A stretch of DNA of 64,000 bases, from contig NZ_JAINWA010000001.1 in the NCBI RefSeq assembly GCF_021021555.1, positions 496,001 to 560,000 of the forward strand, in the 5' to 3' direction. Both the position numbers and the translations under genes were made by a program. This document shows, piece after piece, positions 45,324 through 53,844 of the stretch; within the stretch, counting starts at the first letter, position 1; every line of letters begins with the position of its first letter. This DNA is from Teretinema zuelzerae. Its GTDB lineage: Bacteria > Spirochaetota > Spirochaetia > Treponematales > Treponemataceae. The notes beneath the pieces are model-generated. The model saw nothing but the letters and a program-made list of their open reading frames with translations. It was not told where the DNA came from and ran no database searches.

Positions 45324-45662
45324 TTAATGCCGGTATCGCTTTATCAAGGATTCAGCCTGGTGTATAAGCCGGTCATAAAAATCCTTTTCGTTTTTCCCTT
45401 TCTTGTCACCACCGATAAGAAGTAACGCTTGCCGATCTTCATCAAAGTAAAACAAAACTCGAAGAACATGTGAAGTAGTTCGAGCGCGAAGTTCCTTCAG
45501 ATTTATCATAGAACTACCTTTTAAAGTATCGACATGTGGTCGTCCCAAAGAAGGACCAAATTCCTCTAATAGAATTACCTTGTAAAGTATAGATTCCTTA
45601 GAATCTCCATCCTACAAACCGAACCACTTAAGATATTCATCCGTTGCAACTACTTTCCACAT
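45324..45662 (-). pseudogene. HigB-like toxin with premature TAG
   Basis: Reading from ATG 45662: MWKVVATDEYLKWFGL, then TAG at 45614-45612, then DGDSKESILYKVILLEE and FGPSLGRPHVDTLKGSS, and LRVLFYFDEDRQALLLIGGD. The last part is the HigB/Gp49 (RelE fold) core. One nonsense mutation at codon 17 breaks an otherwise full 112-residue toxin. An internal start (GTG/ATG at 45548) would give only the C-terminal part. Confidence 0.85.
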
Positions 45663-46091
45663 ACTTAAATATGCCTTATTGTTCATATGAAGTCAAGAGC
45701 ATAATAATTTGTTTAACTAATTATAGAAAACAAACCTAGATAACCCGAGCCTTTATTAATAGAATAAGTTAAATAGTTCAACATACGTCACTAGGAATTT
45801 TCTGATAAGTATAGATATAATCGTTTTCCTATACATATCACATCGGTAATATATAGAAAAACAACATTTAGTATATATATTTGATGAGGTTAAAAAAAAC
45901 ACCGACTAATTTAATATGCAATACACAAAGTAGAGATACAATTTCCCCTATGTTCTTCCGCCTGTGCAATGAAATGTGCAATGATTCTCCAAGAAATGGT
46001 ATGATTACGTTTGATTACGCCTGATAATTGACAAAATCACTGATAAGCAGCTATTTTAGGGTAATCAGTAAGGTAAAGGCCATTTTCCAGT
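45663..46091. other. AT-rich intergenic stretch before the attachment site
   Basis: About 430 bp, very AT-rich, with no coding-like frame or recognised RNA. It forms the right end of the AT-rich mobile region. Confidence 0.5.
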
Positions 46092-46134
46092 GCTTTTAAG
46101 GCGTGGGTCGATGGTTCGAATCCATCGTGGCTCA
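46092..46134 (+). other. tRNA 3'-end fragment, attachment site (Lys-like)
   Basis: The sequence contains CTTTTAA (a UUU anticodon-loop-like segment), then a perfect T-arm (GATGG-TTCGAAT-CCATC) and acceptor 3' strand GTGGCTCA. No matching 5' half lies upstream, so this is a duplicated tRNA 3' end left by integration. Base composition changes sharply here, AT-rich to the left and GC-rich to the right. Confidence 0.75.
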
Positions 46135-46234
46135 AAGTAAAGTTCTTATGTTATAAGAACTTGTATAAGAAACCCGTTAAAGCGGGCCATTATTAATCGG
46201 TTTTCTGTCAGAAGAATTGACAGAAAAGAGAGGA

Positions 46235-47599
46235 ATGATGCGCCCGCTTTATTGTTATAAAAGGAATAACGGGTTTTATTATGTCCAGTTCGTGGACCCG
46301 CTCACCAAAACCCTGACATATGGTCGCACAACCCACCAACGGGACCGCGACGCCGCCCTTCTGACCGCCTACAAATGGCTTGAACAGGGCATTCCCGGCA
46401 AACAAGCCGAAAGCACTCCGGTCGCTCAAATTCTATCCTTCGATACCGCCCTTGCCCAACTGAAACAGCTCAACATCAATGCATCGGAAACTGAACGACT
46501 TTTGGCGCTGCTGAATACTAAAGGCCAGGCCTGCGCCAAAGCCGATCCAGTCGCCACAAAACCGACCGGGCACCCCTTCATACAGTTTCTGCTTGACTTC
46601 TGGAACTACGACAAATCGAAATATATACAAGGCCTCCTTGCGCACGGTACGGGCATCACTCGCCGCCATTGCTACGAAATGGCAAACCGGGTCAATACCT
46701 ATTGGGAACCGGCTTTCGGTAAGACAATCACCATCGAGGAGCTGAAAGATGAAGATATCGAAGAATTTCTCCTGAAACAAAAAACTGCGATACGCGAAAT
46801 CAAAAACAAAAAGACCGGGACTACAGAAATAGTGACCACCGCGCTATCGGGCGCGACCGTCAACAAGATCCTGAACTCAATACGCAAACCCCTGAAATGG
46901 GCCATGAAAAAGAATATCATCAGCTATGATCCCACGGCGTCCCTCGATTCGTTCAGTTCGAAAATAAAGGAGAGGGGAATACTCGAAGACAACGAAGTCC
47001 AGGCGCTCATTACGCTTGACTGGAAGGACAAGCGCGCCCGGGTCGCGACCCTCACCTCAATGACAACAGGACTCCGCGCCGGGGAACTCCTCGGCCTCCG
47101 GGTACAGGACATCAGGGAAAAAAGCATATCGGTCGAGCACGGATGGAATACCAAAGACCGCCTGAAGACGACAAAAAACGGAAAATCCCGCGAAGTGATT
47201 CTTTTGCCGTACATCCGGACTATTTTGCTTGAATACGCCAAGACCTCCCCGCACGGATTCAAGCCCGACAGTTTCGTTTTCTGGTCACCACTGTACGCCG
47301 ATCAGCCCTGTGACACCAAGAAATTCAATGACGGTTTCTATGAAGCCCTGGGCGATATCAAGATCACTGAAGAAAACCGTAAAACACGGAATATCGTGTT
47401 CCATTCCTGGAGGCACTACAATGCGACCATCATTGCCGATCACCTGGACGAGCGGACAGCGCAGCTTCTCCTCGGGCATCTTACCGCCTCGATGACCAAA
47501 CGTTATGCCGACCATGCGACAAAAAAACAGCTGGATATCGCGGCCACCGCACTCGACGAGACCTTCGGGACCTCATTCAAATTCGGCTCAGGAACGTAA
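46235..47599 (+). CDS. Tyrosine recombinase (phage/ICE integrase)
   Basis: I prefer ATG 46235 next to AGAGAGGA; TTG 46217 is possible. The ~454-residue protein has a SAM-like core-binding domain (LKDEDIEEFLLKQK...KPLKWAMKKN) and a catalytic domain with TTGLRAGELLGL (Arg), HSWRHYNA (HxxR), LLGH and the nucleophile in KRYADH. All catalytic residues are present. It starts 100 bp from the tRNA fragment, as usual for elements that use a tRNA 3' end. It lacks the extra helix of integron integrases. Confidence 0.93.
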   Translation: MMRPLYCYKRNNGFYYVQFVDPLTKTLTYGRTTHQRDRDAALLTAYKWLEQGIPGKQAESTPVAQILSFDTALAQLKQLNINASETERLLALLNTKGQACAKADPVATKPTGHPFIQFLLDFWNYDKSKYIQGLLAHGTGITRRHCYEMANRVNTYWEPAFGKTITIEELKDEDIEEFLLKQKTAIREIKNKKTGTTEIVTTALSGATVNKILNSIRKPLKWAMKKNIISYDPTASLDSFSSKIKERGILEDNEVQALITLDWKDKRARVATLTSMTTGLRAGELLGLRVQDIREKSISVEHGWNTKDRLKTTKNGKSREVILLPYIRTILLEYAKTSPHGFKPDSFVFWSPLYADQPCDTKKFNDGFYEALGDIKITEENRKTRNIVFHSWRHYNATIIADHLDERTAQLLLGHLTASMTKRYADHATKKQLDIAATALDETFGTSFKFGSGT

Positions 47600-47657
47600 T
47601 GGCGGGCCAGCAGGAAGGGTATCTATGCGAAATCAAGAGATAAGAAAGGGTCAACAA

Positions 47658-47712
47658 AACAGCTTCTTTCTCTCCGTCGCTCGTGCCTCGCTCCTCCGTT
47701 CAAGAAACTGTT
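47658..47712. repeat. Long hairpin A
   Basis: AACAGCTTCTT at 47658-47668 pairs with AAGAAACTGTT at 47702-47712 (one mismatch). The loop contains CCGTCGCTCGTGCCTCGCTCC, similar to the loop of hairpin B. Confidence 0.55.
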
Positions 47713-47879
47713 ATGTTCCCAAGAATCAACGTCCCCTGTTCCTCCGGCTTTTCACTCCTCCCCGGTTGCCTCCCGGTCCCCGAGTTCTCCGGCTGCAACA
47801 CCCCTTTCGGCGTCTTTTCTCCCGACCGCTTCATTCTTTCGCTTTCCATTCGTCCAGTTCCTGAAGAAGTTTGGTTAAC

Positions 47880-47996
47880 AAAAATAAACTCTTTCACTTT
47901 CGTCACTCGGTCGCCGCTCAGCCAAGGATCGCTCCACTGCGTTCCGCTCTCCACGGCCTCGCGCTCGCTCGTTCCTTCGTTCAAGAGATTATTTTT
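47880..47996. repeat. Long hairpin B
   Basis: AAAAATAAACTCTT (47880-47893) pairs with AAGAGATTATTTTT (47983-47996), one mismatch, around a ~90-nt interior. The interior shares the CGTCACTCGG...CGTTCAAGA organisation with hairpin A, so the two are probably diverged copies. Confidence 0.6.
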
Positions 47997-48680
47997 CTTT
48001 GCATCGGGAAACATGCCCGCATTTTCTTGCCTCTCCCCGTCAATCCTGCAACGCGTCCCGCCGGGTATTTCACGCTCCGTCGCTTCGCGGTCTTTTTCTT
48101 CGCGGGAGTATCACTCGCCAAAATCTCGAGTTCAGGCGCACGTCCGTGTGCGCCTTCACTTCAGTCGAACCCTACGCGCTACGGGCCTCCTGCCCTTGCG
48201 CTCCCGGGTCCTCCTTCAAGATGCGCCCGCCTGTACTTCTGCCGTAAACAAAGCGGCACCACCGGCGTCCCGGATTCCTTTCGCCCCCCGCCGGCCCCCT
48301 CTCCCCAAACCCCTCACCCCCCGCACCCCCTGCAAAAGGTACCGGATCGAAATTGGGGAAAGGGGGGCCTCTATCGGCCTGAAGGCCTGGGGGGCTCCAG
48401 CTCGTTCCACTCGTCCGGGACGCCGGTGGTGCATCTGGTTCAAGGTGATGCGATGACACCGAACAGGCGGGCGCCCGGGAAGACCAGCTGATTCGAACCA
48501 GCCCGGCGGGACGCTTACACGCTTTCCTGTGATGACCGGTCAATCCGGGGTGAATGACAGGCACCGATTTTCTTCCCTCGCCCGATACCGTGAGCGGGAA
48601 TACAATCGTTCGCAAGGACTTCTCGCCTTCGGCTCGTAGACCTGCCGAAGGTTTCTTCACGCGGTTTAGTGCTGTGCGTT

Positions 48681-48763
48681 CTTCCGCCTTCGCCTTATCG
48701 TTCAGCGGACACTCCGGCTTCGTTCCTCAGCCTCCGCGACCGCTTCACTGGCGAAGGCGGAAG
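48681..48763. repeat. Long hairpin C
   Basis: CTTCCGCCTTCGCC (48681-48694) and GGCGAAGGCGGAAG (48750-48763) are exact inverse complements, 14 bp, separated by 55 bp. Confidence 0.6.
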
Positions 48764-49175
48764 ATTCCGATAGTGAATGCAAAGCCCGCCGCGACACTTC
48801 CGGCCCCTGCGGGGCCGGACCGATATAATCACGCTAATTTTTTTTATCCCGCGAAAAATATTTTCTCACGGGGAGCGCACGACAGGGAAAAACTGCTTGC
48901 TTTTAATCGCATCAATGACACAATGACGCTTACTGACTTCGTTTTCGGAAACTTTCTGTATTGTCTTGTTTCTGCCTTTATTATTTTATCCATAGGTCAT
49001 AAAAAAAATAAAAAAGAAAAATAAGAAGAACTCTGTATCTTTCGTTTACTTCTGTTTACCTGAATTGACATGAGTTTACATTCTTTTCGCTGCCGCTTTT
49101 CGTTCTTGTGTCATTGCTTTGTGTCATTTTCAAGACTCATACGGAAGGGGGAGCACGGGGGAAACCCTCAAGGAC

Positions 49176-49203
49176 AAAAAAAAGACCGGAACAACCGGCC
49201 TTT
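49176..49203 (-). terminator. Terminator of the phage-like operon
   Basis: AGGCCGG-TTGTT-CCGGTCT on the minus strand followed by eight U's, directly after the primase stop at 49206. Confidence 0.85.
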
Positions 49204-49205
49204 CA

Positions 49206-50612
49206 TCAACTTTCTGTCCTGATCGCAATACCTTTCCAGTACCGCGTTGTGGAATCCCGCTCCTTTCCCACACCCATGTTCTGCAGGTGTATGCCGAATA
49301 TCCGCTGGGCATACGGCCTCTCGCTGTTCTTTTCGCACCATACCGTATACGCGCGGTACAGTTCCCCTGAGCCGATTCGAAGATACCCGCTCGGGTCCAC
49401 AATGCAGCATTCCCTGATAAAGGAGCCGATAAGATCCATATCCTCCTGGTATTCCTCGGTTGCGAGTTTTACTTCTTCCGGTTCACCGAGCCATTCCTTT
49501 TGCCACAGGAGACATCCTTCGACCATCCAGTTGAGAATCCCGGGAGCCTCCTTCCGCAATTTTTCCATCAGGTTCGGGTCTCGCTCTTCGTAGGGTATCG
49601 TTACCGTAAAGGGAACCAGACGGATACGCCGCCAGATTCCGTGGTCATTTCCCCTGATTACCGGTTTGTGGTTCGTGGCCATGAAAATCTTGAAGCTCGG
49701 GGCAAAGTCGAAATACTCGCCATACAGAAACCGTGCCGTCATCATGTCCTGTCCGGTTACCTGCTTGATGAGTGGCTCGCTCATCCGCTTTCCTTCCTCG
49801 GCCTCAACCGTCGTGACAAAACGCGTTCCCCGCAGGCGCGCGATATCGTTCGAGATTCCTTCCCCGTGCTTTTTCATGAAGGTTTCGGTCGGGCTCGACA
49901 TCGCGTAATCTCCGAGAATTTCCATGATGGCATTGAGAAACGTGCTTTTGCCGTTCGCCCCCGAACCGTAGAGAATAAACATAACCTGTTCGCTCATGTC
50001 CCCGGTCAGCGCCCAGCCGACCGCCTTCTGCAAAAAGGTAATGAGACGTCCGTTCCCGTCCATTATCCGCAGCAGGAACATGTTCCATTCAGGGCTTTGC
50101 GCATTCCTGTCGTGGACAACTTTTGCGCACTTCGTGATGAACTTTTCCTTCATCGGTTCATGGAGTATCCCGGTACGGAGGTCAATCGTGCCGTTTTGGA
50201 CGTTGAAAACAAAAGGGTCGCTGTCAACCTCGTGCGGGAAGAGCCTTACCGCCTGTTCATGGCTCGCGCTCTCGATCAGTGCCTGCCTCTTCCGTATCGA
50301 TTCGCTCTTGATCAAATGCGAACGGAGAAGCACCGACCGCTCCGCGTCGCAGAGCGGTCCCGTTTTCAGGTACATGCCCCGAATGAACGATTTGACCAGC
50401 GCATATATTTCATTGCAGTCATCGGGATGCCAGGTATTCCCGTCCCAGATCAGCCATTTGTTCCAGGCCGTGCAGAAGCGGATTTTCTCCCGGAATTCCT
50501 TTACGAACTGTTCTCCGTTCGTGAGGTCGGTAAACTGTTCTTTTCCCGCGACAAAATCATCGACGCGCAGGAGTTTGGCATCAAAAGATACCTGTTCATC
50601 CCCGTCGCTCAA
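49206..50612 (-). CDS. D5/P4-type primase-helicase
   Basis: The TTG start 50612 has a G-rich ribosome site 6 bp upstream and overlaps the previous stop. The 468-residue protein has the D5_N-type region (NWMLIWDGNTWHPDD-like WLIWDGNTWH) and an SF3 helicase with Walker A LYGSGANGKSTFLNAI near residue 217, RLRGTRFVTTVEAEEGKR, KIFMATNHKPVI and a C-terminal winged helix. It would unwind or initiate replication of the phage-like element. It lacks an obvious AEP primase domain, so it may be helicase-only. Confidence 0.9.
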   Translation of the reverse strand: MSDGDEQVSFDAKLLRVDDFVAGKEQFTDLTNGEQFVKEFREKIRFCTAWNKWLIWDGNTWHPDDCNEIYALVKSFIRGMYLKTGPLCDAERSVLLRSHLIKSESIRKRQALIESASHEQAVRLFPHEVDSDPFVFNVQNGTIDLRTGILHEPMKEKFITKCAKVVHDRNAQSPEWNMFLLRIMDGNGRLITFLQKAVGWALTGDMSEQVMFILYGSGANGKSTFLNAIMEILGDYAMSSPTETFMKKHGEGISNDIARLRGTRFVTTVEAEEGKRMSEPLIKQVTGQDMMTARFLYGEYFDFAPSFKIFMATNHKPVIRGNDHGIWRRIRLVPFTVTIPYEERDPNLMEKLRKEAPGILNWMVEGCLLWQKEWLGEPEEVKLATEEYQEDMDLIGSFIRECCIVDPSGYLRIGSGELYRAYTVWCEKNSERPYAQRIFGIHLQNMGVGKERDSTTRYWKGIAIRTES

Positions 50613-50905
50613 AGGTACCCCCCTTGCATTAAAGCCTGATAATACAGCGCGTACCGCCTATCATGAGTCACACCCTCAGTCTCTTCAGATTTCCATACCC
50701 GGTACAGGCACAGGAGTGATCCCGGTTTTTTCAGATACTCCCTGCGCTGGAAAAACAAAAGTATCACCAGTTCCCGGTAGGTCAGCTTCGTACCGTTGAG
50801 ATTGCACAGGTATTCAATGTCCTTCGCCTGTTCTTCCTCGAACGAGAGGAAGCCCTTCAGTCTGCGCTCCTGCCAGCCTCCCCGGAATGACCGCGCGGCG
50901 ATTAT
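50609..50905 (-). CDS. Conserved-looking 98-codon frame without a standard start
   Basis: Between the 96-residue gene and the primase gene, one frame is open from ATA at 50905 (overlapping the previous TAA as ATAA) to TGA at 50611-50609 (overlapping the primase TTG). It reads LSFEEEQAKDIEYLCNLNGT then KLTYRELVILLFFQRREYLK, which looks like a real helical protein. No ATG, GTG or TTG begins it in the usual place; ATA, or CTG at codon 16, would be needed, or the original ATG has mutated to ATA. Both ends show the tight overlaps of a genuine operon gene. Confidence 0.6.
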   Translation of the reverse strand: MIAARSFRGGWQERRLKGFLSFEEEQAKDIEYLCNLNGTKLTYRELVILLFFQRREYLKKPGSLLCLYRVWKSEETEGVTHDRRYALYYQALMQGGYL

Positions 50906-51192
50906 CTGCCTTCTTCTTTAACGAATATTTTAACCGCATCCCCAAAGGCTGACCGCTCGTCATCGAAGGTCACGAATACCCAAAACCGCCACCATCCCGG
51001 AAGATCGAGTTCATTGCCGAGAAGGTCGTAGGAGACCACACCGCGCTCGGCGTCGCTCACAAAAGCCGCCCATTGTCCCCGTGTCCCGTCGGGCTTCTCG
51101 TATCTGATCTCGCACTCCGCGATATCGGCAAGGGCTGTTCCTGTCCGTGCCGATACCCGCAATGCCGATTGCCCGACATATATGTTTGTCAT
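50902..51192 (-). CDS. BppU-like phage protein
   Basis: This 96-residue protein starts TNIYVGQSALRVSARTG, then IAECEIRYEKPDGTRGQWAA, the pattern of small phage baseplate upper-protein-like beta domains. It overlaps the tail-fibre-like gene by 4 bp. Probably a structural or accessory tail protein. Confidence 0.65.
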   Translation of the reverse strand: MTNIYVGQSALRVSARTGTALADIAECEIRYEKPDGTRGQWAAFVSDAERGVVSYDLLGNELDLPGWWRFWVFVTFDDERSAFGDAVKIFVKEEGR

Positions 51193-52724
51193 AGGAGATA
51201 CCCCCTGAATTCGATTTCCCGCGTCACGCGCGAGACAAAGACAAGCTCTTCCTTTTTCAGCAGCATCCAGCCAAGCATCTGTTCGATAAACCCGCAGACG
51301 CTGGTAACAAGCCTCGATTGTCCGAGACTCCGCGCGACATTCTCCAGCACAGCGAGACCCGAAACGCAGAACCGGATAAACATCTGTACAAACGAGACAG
51401 TTCCAACAGCCTCAAGGGTAGAACTGCACAAGCGAAGCAGAACCTGAATAAATGAAAGCAAGTCGGTAATGTCGGCAAGCGACCGGCATTCCCGAATCAA
51501 ACCTCTTTGTGCGACAGTAGTTTCGGTAATACCCGAACCATCAGCGCACGCACGCCTGAACGTAAAGTGCCTTGCAAGTGTCTCAGTCAGTCCAATCGTA
51601 TCAAGCATAATCCGGGTAAGATTCTGGGCATCGGTGTAAGTAAAATACATACTCATCAATACATTTTTTATTACCGTGTCTGGATCGGGGTCCGGAACGA
51701 AGACATTCTCGACAAAGCCGTCGGTATACATCCGCTCGATACGATTCGCAAAATCAATATACGGAAAATAAACTTCAGAGGCACAATACCCATACCAAAA
51801 CGTCTCACCGGCTGCGACTGGCCGCGACAGAGAAAAGGACGACGATACCCAGCGGGGCGATGTAACGGTGAAATTGGCATTCTGTTCGTTTTGCGAAATC
51901 CTGTTTGCCGGTTTCGCGTTCACTTCCGAATATAGTACGGGAATTCCACCTGCTCCCGGTGTATTCAGATAGCAGTACATAGAGGATGAACAACTCCCAT
52001 AAATTGCGGATGATGCAGTAAACCTGTTGAGTCCTGTTTCCAGTTCCATCAAGAAAGTTACCGGTGAGTCTTCACCCCACCGGTCATACTCATAGGTTGC
52101 GCCTCTGGTCTGCGTTCCGATTACCGGATCTACCACTACCGGATAGGAAGCCTCAGAGAGCCAGTCTTCCGGTATCGTGATGGTCATCAAACATCCTGTC
52201 AGAAGGAGACGACCCCATACCTTTCTTCCCCGCGCATCATAAGCGAGCGGCCGGTATATGTGGCAGAACTTCCCCGTCTTGTATTTCCCGTTCCTGTTTT
52301 TCCAGTACACCGCATAGCTGTCTATTACCTCGGGGGCGCAGTAATACCGGGATTTTGTAATCTCCTCGAATGAAGGCTGCCGGTAAAACTCGAGACCGTC
52401 GGGAAACTGAAGATCAATCTCAATGACGTTGGTTTCCGGTTCCTTGAGGAGTATTACGTCATATTCAAACCGTTCACCGTCAAGTTTCCTGAAAACATGG
52501 TGCGTCTTCCTGGTCGAGTCGGGTTTTAAAAGAATCTCGTTTCGGCACACCTCAAGCCGGCCTGCATGTTCACTGCCGGTACACAGGCGAAGCGACGCCT
52601 CTCCGTTCCATTTGGAAAGCGAGATAAGGGATTCCTCGCATGCAAAACGTACCCGACACGGAGAATCCCGCGCTGACTGGTCAAGATAGAAAGAGTCCCG
52701 GTCTTGTTGGAAATATACGCTCAT
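51189..52724 (-). CDS. Tail-fibre/spike-like phage structural protein
   Basis: This 511-residue protein has a beta-rich N-terminal part, a LTGCLMTITIPEDWL then SYPVVVDPVIGTQTR segment seen in phage tail fibre or virion proteins, a carbohydrate-binding-like region (ANFTVTSPRWVSSSFSLSRP), and a helical C-terminus. It overlaps its neighbours by 4 bp at both ends. Likely the receptor-binding or fibre component. Confidence 0.6.
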   Translation of the reverse strand: MSVYFQQDRDSFYLDQSARDSPCRVRFACEESLISLSKWNGEASLRLCTGSEHAGRLEVCRNEILLKPDSTRKTHHVFRKLDGERFEYDVILLKEPETNVIEIDLQFPDGLEFYRQPSFEEITKSRYYCAPEVIDSYAVYWKNRNGKYKTGKFCHIYRPLAYDARGRKVWGRLLLTGCLMTITIPEDWLSEASYPVVVDPVIGTQTRGATYEYDRWGEDSPVTFLMELETGLNRFTASSAIYGSCSSSMYCYLNTPGAGGIPVLYSEVNAKPANRISQNEQNANFTVTSPRWVSSSFSLSRPVAAGETFWYGYCASEVYFPYIDFANRIERMYTDGFVENVFVPDPDPDTVIKNVLMSMYFTYTDAQNLTRIMLDTIGLTETLARHFTFRRACADGSGITETTVAQRGLIRECRSLADITDLLSFIQVLLRLCSSTLEAVGTVSFVQMFIRFCVSGLAVLENVARSLGQSRLVTSVCGFIEQMLGWMLLKKEELVFVSRVTREIEFRGYLL

Positions 52725-53272
52725 GATCCCGTAAAGGTTATTTCCCAGTCTATCTGGAGGGTATCGACGAGGGTTACCGTTGCCGCAGGCGTTACCTGAG
52801 CATAGGCCAACGATACGGCCGCTGCGGTATTCCCGTTCAAAAGGCTTGCCTCATTGATATTGCTCGCATTCAGTTTCCCCGCCTCGAAGCTCGCACGGAA
52901 GCGCAGGACATTGTCCCCGGTCGCGCCAAAAGCGGCATTGGTGACCGGATAGCCCGAATCCAGCGCCTCCATGGCTCCGGTCGGGGCATTGCAGCGGGTA
53001 TTCGCCTTAACGCTGTTTCCCGTCCATCCGGTACCGAGCTGGATATACCCCGAGGCAGAAGTAATCTTCGTCTTCGTCGGGGCCGCCAACAACAGATCCG
53101 CTATCAGTCCCTCTCCCTGCCGGGTCACCGTATTGTGGCGTCGCGACAGCATCGGTTTCCCCTGCAAGCCAAAAACCCGCCGCCACCAGGACGGCTCATG
53201 AAGTTTTATCTTTCCATCCGGACCGATGACGCAGACGCGAACTGTCCCCTTTATTCGTAATTTTGCCTGCAT
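52721..53272 (-). CDS. Phage tail-associated structural protein
   Basis: ATG 53272 has AGGAAGGA upstream; the frame to 53317 is an over-extension. The 183-residue protein has LRIKGTVRVCVIGPDGKIKL, RRHNTVTRQGEGLIADLLL, and a beta-rich C-terminal domain ending LQIDWEITFTGS, typical of phage fibre or capsid-decoration folds. Confidence 0.65.
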   Translation of the reverse strand: MQAKLRIKGTVRVCVIGPDGKIKLHEPSWWRRVFGLQGKPMLSRRHNTVTRQGEGLIADLLLAAPTKTKITSASGYIQLGTGWTGNSVKANTRCNAPTGAMEALDSGYPVTNAAFGATGDNVLRFRASFEAGKLNASNINEASLLNGNTAAAVSLAYAQVTPAATVTLVDTLQIDWEITFTGS

Positions 53273-53282
53273 TGTATCCTTC

Positions 53283-53699
53283 CTATTTTGTGAGATAGAG
53301 AACGAGGCTACCGCCAAGAATGATGGCTGTTTCGATAAAGAAAGCGTTTCTCCATCGTCCTCGCGAGCGGTCTATCTTGTCCGCTTCTTTTTTCCAGCTG
53401 TCCGCAAGGCTCTTCTGAAATGAAATCTCGCCTGCGTCCTTGGCCGCGACTTCGTGGGCGGCTTCCTGCGCCGTCCGTTCAATCTCCTCGTCGGCATCAC
53501 TCAGGATGTTGCTCATCAACTCGGCGACCTCCTGCCGCGATAACTCTTGTCTTGACCCGAGAAGCGAATCGACTTCGTCCTGCGTCAATGGTGTCGCTGA
53601 CACCTTCATACTGTTCAGCGACAGAACGAGCAGAACGACCACGAATAGCGTCTTCTGCCTCAACTCTTTTTGTTTCTGCTTTTGTGGCAAGTTTGTCAT
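53283..53699 (-). CDS. Exported helical protein overlapping the spanin-like gene
   Basis: AAGGAG lies 9 bp before ATG 53699. The 138-residue protein has a signal-type helix (LFVVVLLVLSLNSM), a long charged helical region (LTQDEVDSLLGSRQELSRQE then VAELMSNIL), and a C-terminal membrane helix (FFIETAIILGGSLVLYL). It overlaps the upstream gene by 203 bp in another frame. It may be the second partner of a lysis (spanin) pair, or a tail chaperone-like protein. Confidence 0.65.
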   Translation of the reverse strand: MTNLPQKQKQKELRQKTLFVVVLLVLSLNSMKVSATPLTQDEVDSLLGSRQELSRQEVAELMSNILSDADEEIERTAQEAAHEVAAKDAGEISFQKSLADSWKKEADKIDRSRGRWRNAFFIETAIILGGSLVLYLTK

Positions 53700-53844
53700 G
53701 CGCTTGTTCTCCTTGATCGGTCTTTGTATCTGTTATGCGGCTTCTCGCCCTGACCGTACCGGACAGGACGAAAAGAAGAATTGCTATCAGGCAAGTAAGC
53801 GCTGCAGCTCCGGCAATCTTTATTTTCTGCAAGAGCTGTTTCAT
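53497..53844 (-). CDS. Spanin-like (Rz-type) protein
   Basis: ATG 53844 overlaps the previous stop as ATGA. The 115-residue protein has one N-terminal membrane helix (IAGAAALTCLIAILLFVLSG) and a long charged periplasmic helix region (KTDQGEQAHDKLATKAETKR), the layout of an inner-membrane spanin. Another gene is embedded in its 3' half in a different frame, as for Rz/Rz1. No lipobox is seen in the embedded partner, so the call is by architecture. Confidence 0.6.
   Translation of the reverse strand: MKQLLQKIKIAGAAALTCLIAILLFVLSGTVRARSRITDTKTDQGEQAHDKLATKAETKRVEAEDAIRGRSARSVAEQYEGVSDTIDAGRSRFASRVKTRVIAAGGRRVDEQHPE

Larger units (their letters stand above)
47600..49175. other. 1.6-kb gene-free region with long inverted repeats
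   Basis: Frames here give low-complexity Pro/Arg/Ser-rich translations and no ribosome sites, so I call none. Three long hairpins are listed separately. Runs such as CGCTCGCTCGTTCCTTCG recur. It could be an RNA-rich control region or an ageing integration scar. Confidence 0.5.

Noticed and set aside
46235-47599. Integron integrase for the cassette array
   Set aside because: The recombinase sits beside a tRNA att site, has a phage-type domain layout and no integron-specific extra helix, and is 1.5 kb beyond the array in different-composition DNA.
48480-48510. tRNA T-arm-like sequence on the minus strand
   Set aside because: Only a GCTG-GTTCGAAT-CAGC pattern; no acceptor or D arm could be formed around it, so chance or att-like similarity only.
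47683-48660. Several long frames (up to 257 codons) on both strands
   Set aside because: They give Pro/Arg/Ser-rich low-complexity translations, overlap each other on both strands and lack ribosome sites; explained by GC-rich repetitive DNA.
53283-53330. FliM-like CheY-binding motif in LTQDEVDSLL (encoded near 53570-53600)
   Set aside because: Resemblance is limited to about eight residues in an exported phage-operon protein, so it is most likely coincidence.
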